Counted from the first letter of the stretch, positions 9,343-20,535 are shown. The stretch: 64,000 bases of DNA from Anodontia alba (GCA_964016985.1 OZ024823.1:130158112-130222111); one strand, 5' to 3'. Program-made: numbers and translations. Notes: a model not told the origin generated them from the letters alone.

Positions 9343-10208
9343 ATCTTCGTAAAATGAAAACAGGGCTTCTACTGCGCAAATACATGTACGTAGTCGGCTC
9401 TGCGTCTTCTCTAATCATATAAGGCGATAAATTTGTACTCCAGTCATGCCCTCGTTGATCTTCTTATTTAACTATATGGCACAGGTCTGATATAACAGCT
9501 TTCGACCTTGATCCTGTAGCAGACGACATTAAGGGATTGGATATGCTTGGTAGATTTTCCGTCATTTTTACAAGACAGATATCTTTTGTCACATCCTGTT
9601 TGTTTTCTTGCCCACCAATCATCACATGTAAAGGGAATTTCTCTAAAAGGAAAGAATATGTGCAACTGAAGCAAATTCTCCCCTGTTAGAGCAGACCTTT
9701 TTCAGATGGGAGACAAAACCAGATTTTGACAGATTTGCAAGCCCTGAAGAGTACCCTTTCCCCTAAAGCGGGCATCTTAAAGCCTGCAGATTTTCCGACT
9801 ATTCCCAGCGAGTAGATGACGTTTATACAGCGTCGCATTAATGTCCATGCAACGCCAATTTTGCACAGATGATTTGTTCTGGCGATATCTGACCTGAGTA
9901 AAGGGAATTAATCGTCTGTAAAAAGACAAATTTGCACTAGTTATCTGACAATTATCTTATAGCTGACTCTTTTCTGACCTCATGATAAGTATGACAGGTG
10001 TGCCATAAACCCTAGACCAGAAATATTCTAAATAATTTTGCAGAGAGAATTATGAGGAAATTACTTAATTTTACCGGTTTAATATGGAAGAGAAAAGAAA
10101 GCAATTTGCAAATTGAGACAGTCAAAAATGCGAAACAATTAATTTGCAAGTGAAGCAGTTAATTGCCTCCCTTACAAATTAGGTACTTCCCTCCCCTACA
10201 TTGCTATA
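9343..10208. other. Unassigned DNA with a W relic
   Basis: A decayed W palindrome sits at about 9642-9700 (TCTCTAAAAGGAAAGAAT.. / CAAATTCTCCCCTGTTAGAG). No gene or confident element otherwise. Confidence 0.4.
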
Positions 10209-10412
10209 TTAAACGCTTAGCATGCTGGACATTTTGAAATATTTTACTTATTTTTTTTCCAAAATAAAGAAACAGGTTGTGACATTTTATGCAAATTGTC
10301 TCCAATGGAGATAATTTGCATGAAATGTCAAATCCTGTTTTGTGGAAAAAAGAAATGAAAATTTCATCCAATTGTAGTTTGCTGAATCAGCCCAGAGTGT
10401 GGTAAAAGTTAA
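10209..10412. mobile_element. Family G fold-back element
   Basis: TTAAACGCTTAGCATGCTGG opens and GTGTGGTAAAAGTTAA closes it. TGCAAATTGTCTCCAATGG and AGATAATTTGCATGAAATG form the stem. The CAGCAGACGAC phrase has been lost on the left but persists as AGTTTGCTGAATCAGCCC on the right. Confidence 0.76.
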
Positions 10413-10530
10413 CTGCCTCCCTTTTTGCAGAAGATTTTTTTTCTCAACATGGTAAATTAAGTATGTCCCATTATAGTTACTGTCTGAATATTTTAGGATA
10501 TTTAGATAACACAATAATCATCAGCCAGTT

Positions 10531-10743
10531 TTAACGCTTAGCTTGCTGGGTAAAAACTCAGAAGATGACATTTTGAAATAGTTTTCCTAGTTTTCCAGAA
10601 AATTGGCTTTGCCGTTTCTTGCAAATTGTCTGCGAAAAAGACAATTTGCATGAAGTGGCAAAACCTATTTTCTAGGAAAAAGTAAGAAAAAATAACAACA
10701 ATTTGTCGTCTGCTGAATTTACCCAGAGGGTGGTAAAGATTAA
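10531..10743. mobile_element. Family G fold-back element
   Basis: TTAACGCTTAGCTTGCTGGG start; GAGGGTGGTAAAGATTAA end. GCAAATTGTCTGCG / AAGACAATTTGC and CCAGAAAATTGGC / CCTATTTTCTAGG arms. Only about 120 bp from the previous G copy and in the same orientation. Confidence 0.78.
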
Positions 10744-10961
10744 TCATTATATGCTCAATCTTTTTTATTTATTGATTAATTTATGTATGTTACAAATTCT
10801 GAATGTTTTCAATTTTTAAATGAACGTATGTTGATTGTGTCTAATTACATATGTATGAAAATGTCATTTGTAACATGTTACGTGTTGTTGGCTATGTTTG
10901 AAACTTCATTTGCATCTTATTTACCCTAAGTATTTGAATATCTTGAATATCAATGCATCAG

Positions 10962-11150
10962 TCTCAGCAACAGCAGACGACATTCTCTGTTTCCTAAAAA
11001 AATTAGGCTTGACATTTCGTGTGAATCGTCTGCTAGGCAAATGATTCACGTTAAATCGCAAGGCTTAATTTCTTCGAAAACAAAATGTAGACTATCTTCT
11101 GATACAATTTTGAATGGCGTTTTTAAGAGGAAATTCCTTATAAGGAATTT
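10962..11150. mobile_element. Family A copy nested in B
   Basis: CAGCAACAGCAGACGACATTC, TTAGGCTTGACATTTCGTG, GATTCACGTTAAATCGCAAG and TTTTGAATGGCGTTTTTAAG appear in A order. The left CCCTTAAAGCG terminus is gone; the right end runs into the palindrome at 11104-11174. Confidence 0.62.
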
Positions 11151-11174
11151 CCTCTTTAAAGCGCCATTCAAATT
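11104..11174. repeat. Near-perfect terminal palindrome
   Basis: TTGAATGGCGTTTTTAAGAG, then GAAATTCCTTATAAGGAATTTC, then CTCTTTAAAGCGCCATTCAA. This is the right end of A followed directly by its inverted copy, as if two A ends had joined head to head. Confidence 0.65.
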
Positions 11175-11389
11175 TGTCACCACTTATTCTATAATTTAAA
11201 CGAGCCCATTGAACTTTCTGATAATGTCTCTAAAAAGTACTGAAAGAATGACTAATAGTGTAGACCCTGGTCAAACTATTCAAGTTATCTGGGTGAACAC
11301 TGTTCCTCAGATTCCTCTCTCCAAATACTTAGAGTATATACGGTAATGAGGTTCAGTTGAGCAGCGCCATGCAAAAATGTGCCTTCGGG

Positions 11390-11545
11390 GCATGCGCAGA
11401 CGGCGAAGGCCCAAATCAGACTGCGTAGATGCGCAATCTGATCATAGCTTTCGCTGTCCCCTACTAGAATCATAGGATACTATAAAATGTATGAATAGAG
11501 AGCAAATGCCCGGATGAGACATTGTGCGTGCGCAGGATGATGTGA
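11390..11545. repeat. Family U fragment
   Basis: GCATGCGCAGACGGCGAAGG, then CAAATCAGACTGCGTAGATG / GCGCAATCTGATCATAGC and TTTCGCTGTCCCC: the U hairpin with recognisable arms. Confidence 0.5.
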
Positions 11546-11910
11546 ATCCGCACATTTTTGCGAATGCTCGAAGGCATTTTTTTTGTTTGGCACGGCCCGA
11601 TTATATTTCAGGCGTCATGTGGGGCAAAGTACAAGCAGTACAGATATGCATCAGCTAGTGTGTGTTTATAGTTTGATTTCATTGCTGTTCGTCCCAATAA
11701 TTTCTAGACGGTCTCATGCTCATATATTTAAGCTGATATACAAATAAAAAAAATAATGCACAATGATGCAAACAGTGAAGGCTCAGATTAGACTTGGTGA
11801 ACAAAATATTTGAATCAGAGTGAAAGAATGTCATGGACTTTACTATTCGCATCGTTTACATTTCAACGCTTTTTGCACATGTATTCTCGAAACAGAATAA
11901 TTTGACGTTC

Positions 11911-12157
11911 TGGGTCCTGTTGTTCAAAGCTAACGACGTCGTTAGTTAACGATTCGTTAAAATTTAGATCGAGTGATACGCAAAGATGCCGAAATTTTTT
12001 GCTAAAAAAAAATGTGAGTAGCTTTTGCAGTGTAAAAGCTACTCACATCTTTTCAGCAAAATTATCAGAATATGGTATATTGAGTCCGCTAAAACAGTTA
12101 ACGAAATGACCCTAAACGAGCTCGTTAAGCTAACGACGCTTTGAACAACTGGGCCCT
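11911..12157. mobile_element. Family I fold-back MITE
   Basis: GGGTCCTGTTGTTCAAAGC and GCTTTGAACAACTGGGCCC are the terminal repeats. Next come AACGACGTCGTTAGTTAACG / GAGCTCGTTAAGCTAACGAC. The central stem is ATGTGAGTAGCTTTTGC pairing with AAAAGCTACTCACAT. Length matches the other I copies (about 245 bp). Confidence 0.8.
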
Positions 12158-12169
12158 GGATTATATCAA

Positions 12170-12290
12170 GGCGTCAAATAGCTTGGTATTATCACATTTG
12201 ACCAAGTGTCTCCGAACTGATTTCAAAAAGTACAAGAAACAAAAAAACAACAGAATGTCATCTGGCGCTGTTGTGAATGACGTTTTAATA
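12170..12290. mobile_element. Family A remnant
   Basis: AAGGCGTCAAATAGC, then AACAGAATGTCATCTGGCGC and GTTGTGAATGACGTTTTAA recall A ends. The fold-back is largely lost. Confidence 0.35.
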
Positions 12291-12470
12291 CAGTAAATGG
12301 TGAGTTTACCACGTGTCTTCGCTCTTCGTACATGACGGCTTGTACTTTGTCGAGAATTACGTCTCATTATTTGTTCGCTATTTTCATTGTCTGTGACGTC
12401 ATAAACTCGATGTGATGTACTCAACACGGTTTACCCCTTTCAACCCTGCACACCAGTACAAATACCTTTG

Positions 12471-12536
12471 CAAACAGTGTAGGTCACGATGAGACGGCTC
12501 ATCATGAGCCATCTCATCAGGATCTGCACTATTTGC
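12471..12536. repeat. Shared-core hairpin, isolated
   Basis: GCAAACAGTGTAGGTCACGA..GACGGCTCAT / ATGAGCCATCTCATC..AGGATCTGCACTATTTGC. I cannot identify family termini around it. Confidence 0.55.
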
Positions 12537-12872
12537 AATTCTGTTTTTGGTTTTTGCCCGGCGCCCCTTATTTCAGTAATAGAAATGTCCAAAATTCCAC
12601 TCAAGAAACGCAGGGATGAAAGAGTCATCTTTTATTAAATTAAACAAAAGCATAAAACAAGGTTCCAGATAACGCTTTTTTCAAACAAAAATATACTGGT
12701 ACTTTTCTTATTTTTCCAAGAAAGCATATGTTATGATACTCATTAGGCTGGCCTCGCCGAACCTAGCTAGAAACTCAGTGTAGGAAGTATTAGAATGAGT
12801 CGATGAGTATACAGGACAGAACGAAGTGTACCCAGAGTGCCGTCCCATACTAATACTGAGTGTTTTGAAATA

Positions 12873-13146
12873 CATTACGAAAACATGCCTATTCAAATAT
12901 ATAGAAAATTTCATCTCCAAAAACTGAAAATTTTCAGATAAAACTCAGATATTTTTCATATTTCTGCACAAAACATAGATTGTGAGTACTCGTTAGAACC
13001 GCCTCGCCGATGCGGTTCTAACGGGTACCCACAATCTATGTTTTGAGCAGAAATAAAAAAAAATAATGTATACCCCTGTAAACCCCAGTTCTACTATATA
13101 AAGGGGTTTAAGGGGGTCAAACTTATATTGGTATGTTTTCGTGATG
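12873..13146. mobile_element. Family D fold-back element
   Basis: CATTACGAAAACATGCC start and GGTATGTTTTCGTGATG end. AGATTGTGAGTACTCGTTAG pairs with CTAACGGGTACCCACAATCT; the loop is AACCGCCTCGCCGATGCGG. Confidence 0.8.
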
Positions 13147-13403
13147 AATTAGTTGGTCACTGAATAATTCCAACTACTCATATTTATACACATTTCAGAA
13201 AATTTGACTGTTAAAAGAAATATTTTATACTTCAATAAAGTCTAGAGTAGGAATCCGTCGGATCTATTTCCTGTCGCCGTCTGAAAAGATTGACATTTAT
13301 GGCAACGTTTTAAACATTTTGATGATAAAATTGGAATTATAAGGAATGCATTATTTTTTGTAGAATTTATCGAAGAGTGCACTCCGGTAAATCACTCGTA
13401 AAC
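13147..13403. other. Unassigned DNA
   Basis: No repeat ends or coding potential seen. Confidence 0.4.
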
Positions 13404-13612
13404 TTAACTCTTCTCTTGCTGAACACGACATGCCCTGTATTAGCAAACAGTGTAGATCCAGATCAGTTGGCTTCTGAAAAAGCCAACTGATGTGGATCTG
13501 CACTGATCCACATCATGTGAATTTCTATCATAAACCCGGATCAAGTAATCTGATTGGCTTGAAATTAGAAGTAGGTGTGGCATCTTAATTTATTCAGCAT
13601 GACAAGAGTTAA
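13404..13612 (-). mobile_element. Family C MITE
   Basis: CTTAACTCTTCTCTTGCTGA start and CATGACAAGAGTTAA end. The stem is GATCAGTTGGCTTC / AAGCCAACTGATG. The right outer arm has a short local rearrangement: GTGGATCTGCACTGATCCAC forms its own small hairpin in place of CACTGTTTGCCATTAAGT. Confidence 0.8.
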
Positions 13613-13699
13613 CATAAAACTGCTTTATTCAGTTTGTGAGTGATTCACCGCCGTTTACACATCGATAAAATCCACACATATAAAATGAGCCAGCACATG

Positions 13700-13905
13700 A
13701 CAAAACCTTGTGTGCCCAGCGAGGACTCAGATCAGCCTTGGCATCCACCCAGTCTGATCAGAGTATTCACTGTGCGCTCAGTGGGTAGCTAAGAACCCAA
13801 GCTTTCTTCATGAGGACAGCGAAGACTGATCAGACTGGGCGGATGCCCAGGCTGATCCGAGTCTTCGTTAGGCGCACATGCCATTTTGTACGTTTTGTCA
13901 CGCGC
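13700..13905. mobile_element. Family U fold-back
   Basis: CCCAGCGAGGACTCAGATCA..CACCCAGTCTGATCAG pairs at long range with CTGATCAGACTGGGCGG..GCTGATCCGAGTCTTCG. Flanks GACAAAACCTTGTGTGC and GCACATGCCATTTTG are loosely inverse. Best-preserved U copy. Confidence 0.58.
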
Positions 13906-14535
13906 TGGTTCAAATTCATTCTTATATTAAAAGGAAACCGTTTTTCTTACCTTCATTTAAATACCCCGCGCGGATAATGAGCCTATGTTTTTTATACTCT
14001 TTATGCTATAAAATGTAAAACATCAAATGCTGATAATATTTAAATCCAAAACTTTAAGTGTATAAAATGGCGTAATTACTTTCTTAAACAAATTACGACT
14101 ACCGATTTTAAGGGTATTATATTTTGATTGCAAGCAACTCTGTCAAATATTTAAAAAGAAGTACGTTTACGAGACAATAACCCATTAGCTGTTTTTGTGT
14201 CTGTTTTTTTAACAACAAAGATAATACCAACGGATGTTAAGGGGACTCATACCCATGGTTGTTTTCCCGCCATCTTTCACGAGGGATTCAGTTGTATTTA
14301 CGTTTTGTTTGCGTTCTTAGACTGAGCAAAATTTTCAAACTTCTCTAGCTGCATCAAACAAAAAGGAATGGCTTCTGGGTATGACGAATAATTTTCTTGG
14401 TAAATAAAAAAGTGGCGTGCATAAGCCAAGTAGCTTTCGATTAAAGTTAATTTTCATCGCATCAGCAAATGGCATATTCCATAAGTGCTTGTTTGTCTTC
14501 GTCTGTATGTTTGTCAGCAAAATATTTCAAAAACT
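13906..14535. other. Unassigned AT-rich DNA
   Basis: No gene, terminal repeat or tandem structure that I can support. Confidence 0.45.
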
Positions 14536-14537
14536 AC

Positions 14538-14735
14538 GTATTTACCTTAAATATTTGGACACCTCATCTCTTCACCATATTTATCCCAAAATTTGAACTG
14601 GTGCATTTTATTACCGGTTTATGTGTCTAAACCTGCTTGGAAAGTGGCAAACAATATAGACCCACGCGGCGTCTGATCTGGGTCTACATTGTTTGCTGAG
14701 GCATGTCTGTCCAAATACTAAGGGTAAATATGATA
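14538..14735. mobile_element. Family B MITE
   Basis: TATTTACCTTAAATATTTGG at one end and CCAAATACTAAGGGTAAATA at the other. The core arm CAAACAATATAGACCCACGC pairs with GGGTCTACATTGTTTGC; most of the left GATCAGACGCC arm is deleted. Confidence 0.72.
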
Positions 14736-15584
14736 GGCGTGCCAGCTGGAAAGTCCAGTGTTCACCATGCTTTGTTCAATACTCTGCTACGCGAATCACT
14801 AGAGCCTCAGCAAGGAAGATGTAGCTTAGAGCGCATTTGGACAGCGAAGCACCGATCAACCCTCAAAGACCTTGTTTGCTTGTGTATCCTTTGATTACAT
14901 AAGCGAATGACAGAACCTTGATCGGCATGTGCGTGCTTCTCTATTCGCACATTTTGTTACATGTTTTCCTCTGCTGTGGCTAATAATTTTGATGAATGAT
15001 TGCAAGTTGTCTAGAATTTTCTGTAAATAAATTTTTACACATTGCGAAATGGTTGTGTTTCATTGTATCCAGATTTATATAACATGTGGCTTAATAGCAG
15101 ACCCAGTTAATGATATTTTCCTTCGTGTAAAGTAGACACGATGTGAAAAGGAAGTAATAGTAGGAAATAATTGTTTCAAATTACAGTACTGTCCCTAGTT
15201 TCTACGTGGAAATGAAACACATGTCGAAAAGCAGGATTCAAAAGAACCAATTTAACCTCTTCTGAATCTGCAACTGAATGCTCCTACCTATTTGTCACAG
15301 ATATGTATTTCATGGTATGAGAATGAGTGAGATGTGTCGTAGCATTCAAAGACTGGTCAGATCAGTGAATTGCAAGTTCAGATAGTTGAATAATTGCCTA
15401 TTAGTTTATTATCATGACAATTGCCAAACGACAGAAAGTTACAATCTTACTGTTAAGATCCAGCAAGCAAAGATATGGCAGCCATATCTGAAGATGCGAC
15501 CCAATAAAGAATCATACAAGTCACCCAGTTTCACAATGAGATACAGGGTAAATATCAAGCAACTTCAACTTAAATTATTCAAAG
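14736..15584. other. Unassigned DNA
   Basis: No gene or element identified. A possible U relic (GATCGGCATGTGCGTGC) lies near 14920. Confidence 0.4.
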
Positions 15585-15589
15585 TATGG

Positions 15590-16177
15590 CACACCTGGAA
15601 TTCTCGTAAGGGGTAGCCGGTAGTTACGCACTCAAAATCTTAACACGAACTTCCAGCCATGACTTACGAGACATCCAAATGTCAACAAACGGGTAAGTTC
15701 TTCTGATTTATTGAATTCTAGTCAATTTCATAGACATATTTTGAAAAGTCGGACAATGCTATTCCCAACAGCTTTCATTTCTGCGCCGGAAAAGATAGGT
15801 GTGGGCTTGAAAAAACAAGCGGCTAATTTTTAATTTGATTTCATCCAGAATAGGGTAGCGCAATAATCCTGTTTTTCCTTTCTTTCAGTGCAAAATGACG
15901 GTAATTCCAGCTATATGGGCTAATAAATATTCATTCAACATATCAGATATGACGTGCTGCAACCTACGTCTATGTTGAAATACATAAGATGCTAAATTTC
16001 CAAAGCACTTGTTCCGGAGGCTGAAATATTTGTGCCGAATAACATACGAGACCCCTCACGGTCAGGCGAACTTACCCGTTTGTCGACATTTGTATGTCAT
16101 GTAAGTCATGGCCGGAACTTCGCGTAAAGAGTTGAGTGCATAATAACCGGCTACTCTTTACGAGGTTACCAGGTGTG
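15590..16177. mobile_element. 588-bp element with about 115-bp TIRs
   Basis: CACACCTGG opens and CCAGGTGTG closes the element. Long terminal inverted repeats follow: TCGTAAGGGGTAGCCGGTAG and CAACAAACGGGTAAGTTC on the left answer CTACTCTTTACGAGG and GAACTTACCCGTTTG on the right. The 5-bp sequence TATGG flanks both sides (15585-15589 and 16178-16182), a likely target-site duplication. About 350 bp of unique interior has no convincing frame. Non-autonomous DNA transposon; the superfamily is uncertain. Confidence 0.75.
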
Positions 16178-16254
16178 TATGGGAACACTAGAAACAAAAT
16201 GAATTGGAAACAAGTGTCTTTCAAAAATGTCTGCTAATAATGGTTTATGTCTGC

Positions 16255-16345
16255 TTGGGTTTCTTTGCTCTTCCTTTTTGTGTCATTGGTAGGCTGTGTT
16301 CTGGCTTTGTGTCTCTTCCTGAACATCTTCTGTACTATATTTATC
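16255..16345 (-). repeat. Family R fragment
   Basis: On the minus strand this reads ACACAGCCTACCAATGACAC followed by AAAAAGGAAGAGCAAAG. The same phrase order occurs at 17322-17565 and about 19940-20400. Confidence 0.45.
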
Positions 16346-16567
16346 ATCAGTCTTAGAATTTAGGAATGCAATTTTCTTAAACTTTTTCTCAATTTCTATT
16401 TGAAAATAGCAAAAGTTAACATCACAGAGTCAGCGAGACATTTAAAGACCCAACAGGGAAAATTACATTTAAAAAAAAAATGTTTCTGATAAAAAGGTTT
16501 ACCAATAACAACAATGTATTTGTTTAAAAAATCTTTCATTTTGCACTACTGAAGTGGAGCCTCTTTC

Positions 16568-16705
16568 CATAAAAAAGGGTAAGAGAAAAAGTACAGGTAG
16601 TGCCACAATCACAAACCGCAGCCCTTCCCAGATACAAAGAGGAAGGGGAAACAGACACAACCAAACAAGCGCAAATCGAACAAACGTACCAAAAGCACCA
16701 AGACT
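16568..16705 (-). mobile_element. Q module, 5'-truncated
   Basis: Minus-strand sequence ends GTACTTTTTCTCTTACCC-T run, the shared Q 3' end, and contains GGGAAGGGCTGCGGTTTGTG. It is about 137 bp long, so shorter at the 5' side than the copies at 17868 and 23866. Short frames crossing it on either strand are repeats rather than genes. Confidence 0.55.
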
Positions 16706-17321
16706 AGACCATGTCATTGATATGACCAGTCGGGTTGGGGTGAGTGCGAGGGGTAACCGTTTTAATGATTTGACTAGTTAATAAAAACCATAAGTAAGTA
16801 TCTGCAGCAATGGAAAATTAGTTTTATATTTCTATACAAATAAAGTCTACAACGGTAGCCTTTGGAAATATGGGTTTCAATATTCTTGAGACGCTTCATA
16901 TGGCAGCAATGTAGTTTGAATACGTCCCATAGCAGTGGCTTAATAGGAGCTTGATTTTCTAAAGTGTCAGAATGGAATGTGATCCCAAAGAAAATTACAA
17001 TTGGCTAGTGATTACTTGAACAAAGTCCTAATCCCTAGCAGTATATTAAGGGAAAATTAATCATTCTTTAGCAGCATACCGCTTTATGGAGATAGTTCTT
17101 TGAATCCACACACCTGCAAATGAGATAAAGTATCACCCTTATAATTTACTCTACCTGGAATATGTTGTAATTTAAACTCAATATCTAGGTTTAGACATAG
17201 CAAAACATGATTTCATACCAGAAATATAATCTGTCTTACTTTACTCTTACGTTTATTAGTTTTACACTACAGGGCCTCATTACCTGTCTAAAACCTTTTA
17301 TCTTCAAAACTACCATGAAAT

Positions 17322-17565
17322 AGCTTAGGTAATGTCCAGAATGATCCAAAAGGTCACAGAACATAACCTACCAATGACACCAAGAGGAAGTGCAAACAAG
17401 CCAAGACTGACCTGACAGTGCACAAGCCACAAACCACAGAAAAGCAAAGCAACCAACTCCCTCTTCCCCAACAAGGTACATGTAATTACAATACTAGAAG
17501 GGATCCATTAAACACAACAATAAGACAACGAACAGGACAACGAGCAAGATAATACATAAAAAGCG
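17322..17565 (+). repeat. Family R copy
   Basis: ACCTACCAATGACACCAAGA, then GTGCAAACAAGCCAAGACTG, AAAAGCAAAGCAACCA and ACACAACAATAAGACAACGA. The same ordered phrases are found, interrupted, at 19940-20400. Confidence 0.45.
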
Positions 17566-17867
17566 GGTGTCGGTGTGGTGAACTACCTTGCATTGAAAAA
17601 TGCACTCTCCACATGAACAGTGTTTGAATTCTAGCATTATGGTCACCCGCTGTAAGGCTGTCCACGCTACTTTCTGTTTTATTTAAATAAGCAATGTTTT
17701 CTTAATATGCTGCTAGTACTTTCTGTTTCTTTCTCATAAGTGTAGCGTTCATTACGCACATTACGCGTGTGCGCAACATGCGTAAGAAAAAATATCTATA
17801 ATAAAGTGGCATTAACATAAGCTAATTTGCTTCTTTACTATACGGCGAAGGAAGCTGCCCTCTCTTG

Positions 17868-18250
17868 GAGCAAAAAAGGTAAGAAAAAAGTCCAGGGAGT
17901 GCCAAAATCACAAACCGCAGCCCTTCCCAGACCCCAAGAGGAAGAGGAAACCGACAATCTAAACAAGCACAAACCGAACAAACGTACAAAAAGCACTAAG
18001 ATTAGCTCTGTCTTCCCCAAGCGAGGTAATCGCAATACCAAAAGGATCGAAAACCACAAGAACAAAACGACACACAGAAAGACATACAACAAATCACCTC
18101 GCAGAATAAACCACAAAGCATACAAAGAGTAACACCAACACCGGGACCACCGCCTTAGAACGGTCGGTAGAGCAAACCACCTCGGGGTTTAAAGCACTTT
18201 TACAGCTAGCTAACTTCACCCTGGGTCACGATGCTACTCTTAATACAGAA
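17868..18250 (-). mobile_element. Q module, longest copy
   Basis: On the minus strand it runs from the CACCCAGGGTGAAGTTAGC-like 5' part through GACCGTTCTAAGGCGGTGG and GCGATTACCTCGCTTGGGG to the 3' end GGACTTTTTTCTTACC plus T run. Both strands are open over about 290 bases. One would give a hydrophobic peptide (a leucine/valine-rich segment, then GLGRAAVCDFGTPWTFF). The other gives a Lys/Arg/Glu-rich peptide of 101 residues containing KVQGVPKSQTAALPRPQEEE. I do not recognise either protein, and being open on both strands is weak evidence for coding. Confidence 0.55.
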
Positions 18251-18430
18251 TTCATAAAAATTCGGTTCGCATAAAGGCTCCCAACTCAGTCAATGCATCA
18301 AAACGAAAACATAAAAATCAAATTAATCACTATAATAAACAAAGACGAGTACTCCTGGCTAATTCTACTGTATGTCAGAGTAAATGAAAACCAATAGTTG
18401 AACCACGGCGGGCCAAGCCAAAGACATATC
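18251..18430 (+). repeat. P module
   Basis: ATTCGGTTCGCATAAAGGCT, then AACGAAAACATAAAAATC, GACGAGTACTCCTGGCTAAT and AACCACGGCGGGCCAAGCC. It is nearly identical to 20536-20715 and matches part of 24592-24700 inverted. It directly adjoins the Q copy. Confidence 0.65.
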
Positions 18431-19277
18431 GTCAAACTCTTTCCTTTAAGAGAAGCCCCTATGCTGGAAGCGATTCTATGCATACTTTTCGAGATTTTGC
18501 CTGGGTGTGTGTAAAAGATAATTCCGTTCTGGTATTGTTAACAATATTTGATCCTAGGATGATGATTTAGTGCCAGTAAATCGATAACAAACCCACACGC
18601 CAGCCCGCTAGTTTTACTAATGACCGTTCTGAATAGGTGGTTCTACTTTTGTTGTTCTTTGCTGGATCTTGTGGCTGTTCGCTAAGAGGCTTATCTCGTA
18701 TTTTTGTATCTTTCATCGTCTTAATGTTGTGTCCTTCTGGCATTAAGATCACTTCATTGCGGTAAAGGGAACGGATTGCTTTGCTTTTCGTTGGTGTATC
18801 ACATGTGTGATGTTCGTCGCGGTTTGTTTAGGCTTCTTCTTCGTGTACTTATAGGCAACATTCTGCGATCAAGGCTCTTCCTAAACATCTTCTTCGCCAT
18901 TTTATACATGAAGAGATTCATTATTTACTTCCATAAAAAGAGAAAAAGACGCCAGTGCCTCGGAAAGGCTGTGTTTTATGATAGTGGCATTCCCTGTGTT
19001 ACTTCAGTTACATTTATGTTTTTGCCATTAAACTTTGTTAAGAATTCGATAGATATGTAACAAGTGCTGCACAATTACACTCAGTCAGAATGCTAACTTT
19101 CTGTCTTTATGATTTAGAGATAATCAAATGAAAATATTATTCAGAAGAAAAGAAATAGTGTCACATCCTTTTGACAAGACCAAACGGCGTAACAATCATA
19201 TTTGCGAGTGCAAACAAAAAGTATAAGTGAAGATACATTTTCGTCATGGCATGTAAAAATAAAGATAAGGTTTGTTT
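18431..19277. other. Unassigned DNA with weak Q, R and W relics
   Basis: 18440-18475 resembles a W arm; about 18800-18905 contains R-like phrases; about 18950-19010 (GGAAAGGCTGTGTTTTATG..GGCATTCCCTG) resembles a decayed Q end. Nothing else is supported. Confidence 0.35.
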
Positions 19278-19491
19278 TTAACCCTTGCCTTGCAGAATAA
19301 ATTAAGATGTCACGTCCACTTCTAATTTCCAGCCAATCAGATTACTTGATCCGGGTTTTTGTATAGAAATTCACATATTTAATGACAAACAGTGCAGATC
19401 CAGATCAGTTGGCTTCTTCAGAAGCCGACTGATCTGTATCAACACTGTTTGCTAAGACAGGGCATTTCGTGTTCAGCAAGAGAAGGGTTAA
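19278..19491 (+). mobile_element. Family C MITE
   Basis: TTAACCCTTGCCTTGCAGAA start, GAGAAGGGTTAA end. Stem GATCAGTTGGCTTC / GAAGCCGACTGATC with one mismatch. Standard length. Confidence 0.84.
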
Positions 19492-19939
19492 GCTGTAAGC
19501 CCATTTGACTAAGAAACTAAACTTAAATGTGTTGATACTTCACTTCATAACAGTGTCAGATAATTGTCAGTAAAGTCGAAGAAATATCATTCATGTCCAA
19601 AACCCTACTTATAAAGAAAAGTGTTAGACCACAAATCTTACACTTGGTTCTGACTTTGCGCGTGTGTGGTTTCATATGTGGCCTTTGTTTTGTCATTAAG
19701 TGGGAACATTAAAAAAATGCTAAAGGCAAACCTAACAGCAAGGCGAAAATCGAGGGATGTAACTAATGAAAGTAACAAATTTATGTGTTTTTCAATGCCC
19801 TCTTTACTCTCAGCGTCAAGAAACGTTTTTAAGTACACTATCAGATAATGTATTTTTCTGAGCATTGCATTGTGAACGTACCCCTGCAAATCTAGTGCAA
19901 GGTTGGGGAAGCTTCATCAACAAAATACAAAAGAGGATG

Positions 19940-20400
19940 GCCAGGAAGATTCACACACAGAACTTAGCCTATCAATGGCACAAAAAAGAAGAGTAAACAA
20001 ACTATGACAGACAGCACGCACTTTATAAACCAATAAAAAGCGAAGCAACCAGGGCGCAGTTGTTCAAAGCATCGTTAGCTTAACGAGCTCGTATGTGGTC
20101 AAAATGTTAGCTGTTCTAGTAAGTACTATATCTAATTCACGGGCATTTTTGCTGAAAAAAAAAAACACATTTTTTTTTTCAGCTAAAATATTAGCGTGTA
20201 ATATTAGCATATTTAATGATCAAATTTGATACGTGAACTAACGACATCGTTAGTTTTGAACAACTAAGCCCAGATCAGTTTACTAAACTTGATGGTTACA
20301 ATGCCAGACAGGACCCACCGAACACAATGGTAAGACAACTAACAGAACAAAACGCGAAAAAAACAAAACGCCGCAGCAAGCAGCTACCCCAAAACAAATG
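19940..20400 (+). repeat. Family R copy split by family I
   Basis: R phrases CCTATCAATGGCACAAAAAA and AAAAAGCGAAGCAACC run up to 20050, and GGTTACAATGCC.. / AACACAATGGTAAGACAACT resume after 20271, in the same order as in 17322-17565. The intervening 220 bp is a family I element. Confidence 0.5.
20052..20271. mobile_element. Family I MITE in R
   Basis: GGGCGCAGTTGTTCAAAGC and TTGAACAACTAAGCCC ends; ATCGTTAGCTTAACGAGCTC and AACTAACGACATCGTTAG next to them. The central stem has decayed to A and T runs. Confidence 0.74.
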
Positions 20401-20474
20401 AACTAGAATGCCGCTCAGAGATGTCAGCAGGAAAACCCACCGGGCTTAACTATTGGAACTCGAGTGTTGTGCTA

Positions 20475-20531
20475 ACTTTGCTTGGTGTCTGGGAAGGGCT
20501 GCAGTTTGTGATTGTGGCACTCCCTGGACTT
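20475..20531 (+). mobile_element. Q module 3' fragment
   Basis: GTCTGGGAAGGGCTGCAGTT..TGGCACTCCCTGGACTTTA, about 57 bp, joined directly to the P module. The terminal CTTACC-T run is missing. Confidence 0.5.
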
Positions 20532-20535
20532 TACT

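Larger units (their letters stand above)
10915..11347. mobile_element. Family B element split by family A
   Basis: The left B end CTTATTTACCCTAAGTATTT and the right B end CCAAATACTTAGAGTATATA lie 430 bp apart, about twice the normal B length. The extra DNA is a family A copy (about 10962-11150). B internal phrases (CTAAAAAGTACTGAAAGAATG and GTGTAGACCCTGGTCAAAC) resume afterwards. This gives an order: B first, then A. Confidence 0.68.

Noticed and set aside
17827..18132. 101-residue Lys/Arg-rich protein as a gene
   Set aside because: It coincides with the Q module. Fragments of the same sequence are scattered through other elements and both strands are open, so I did not call a CDS.
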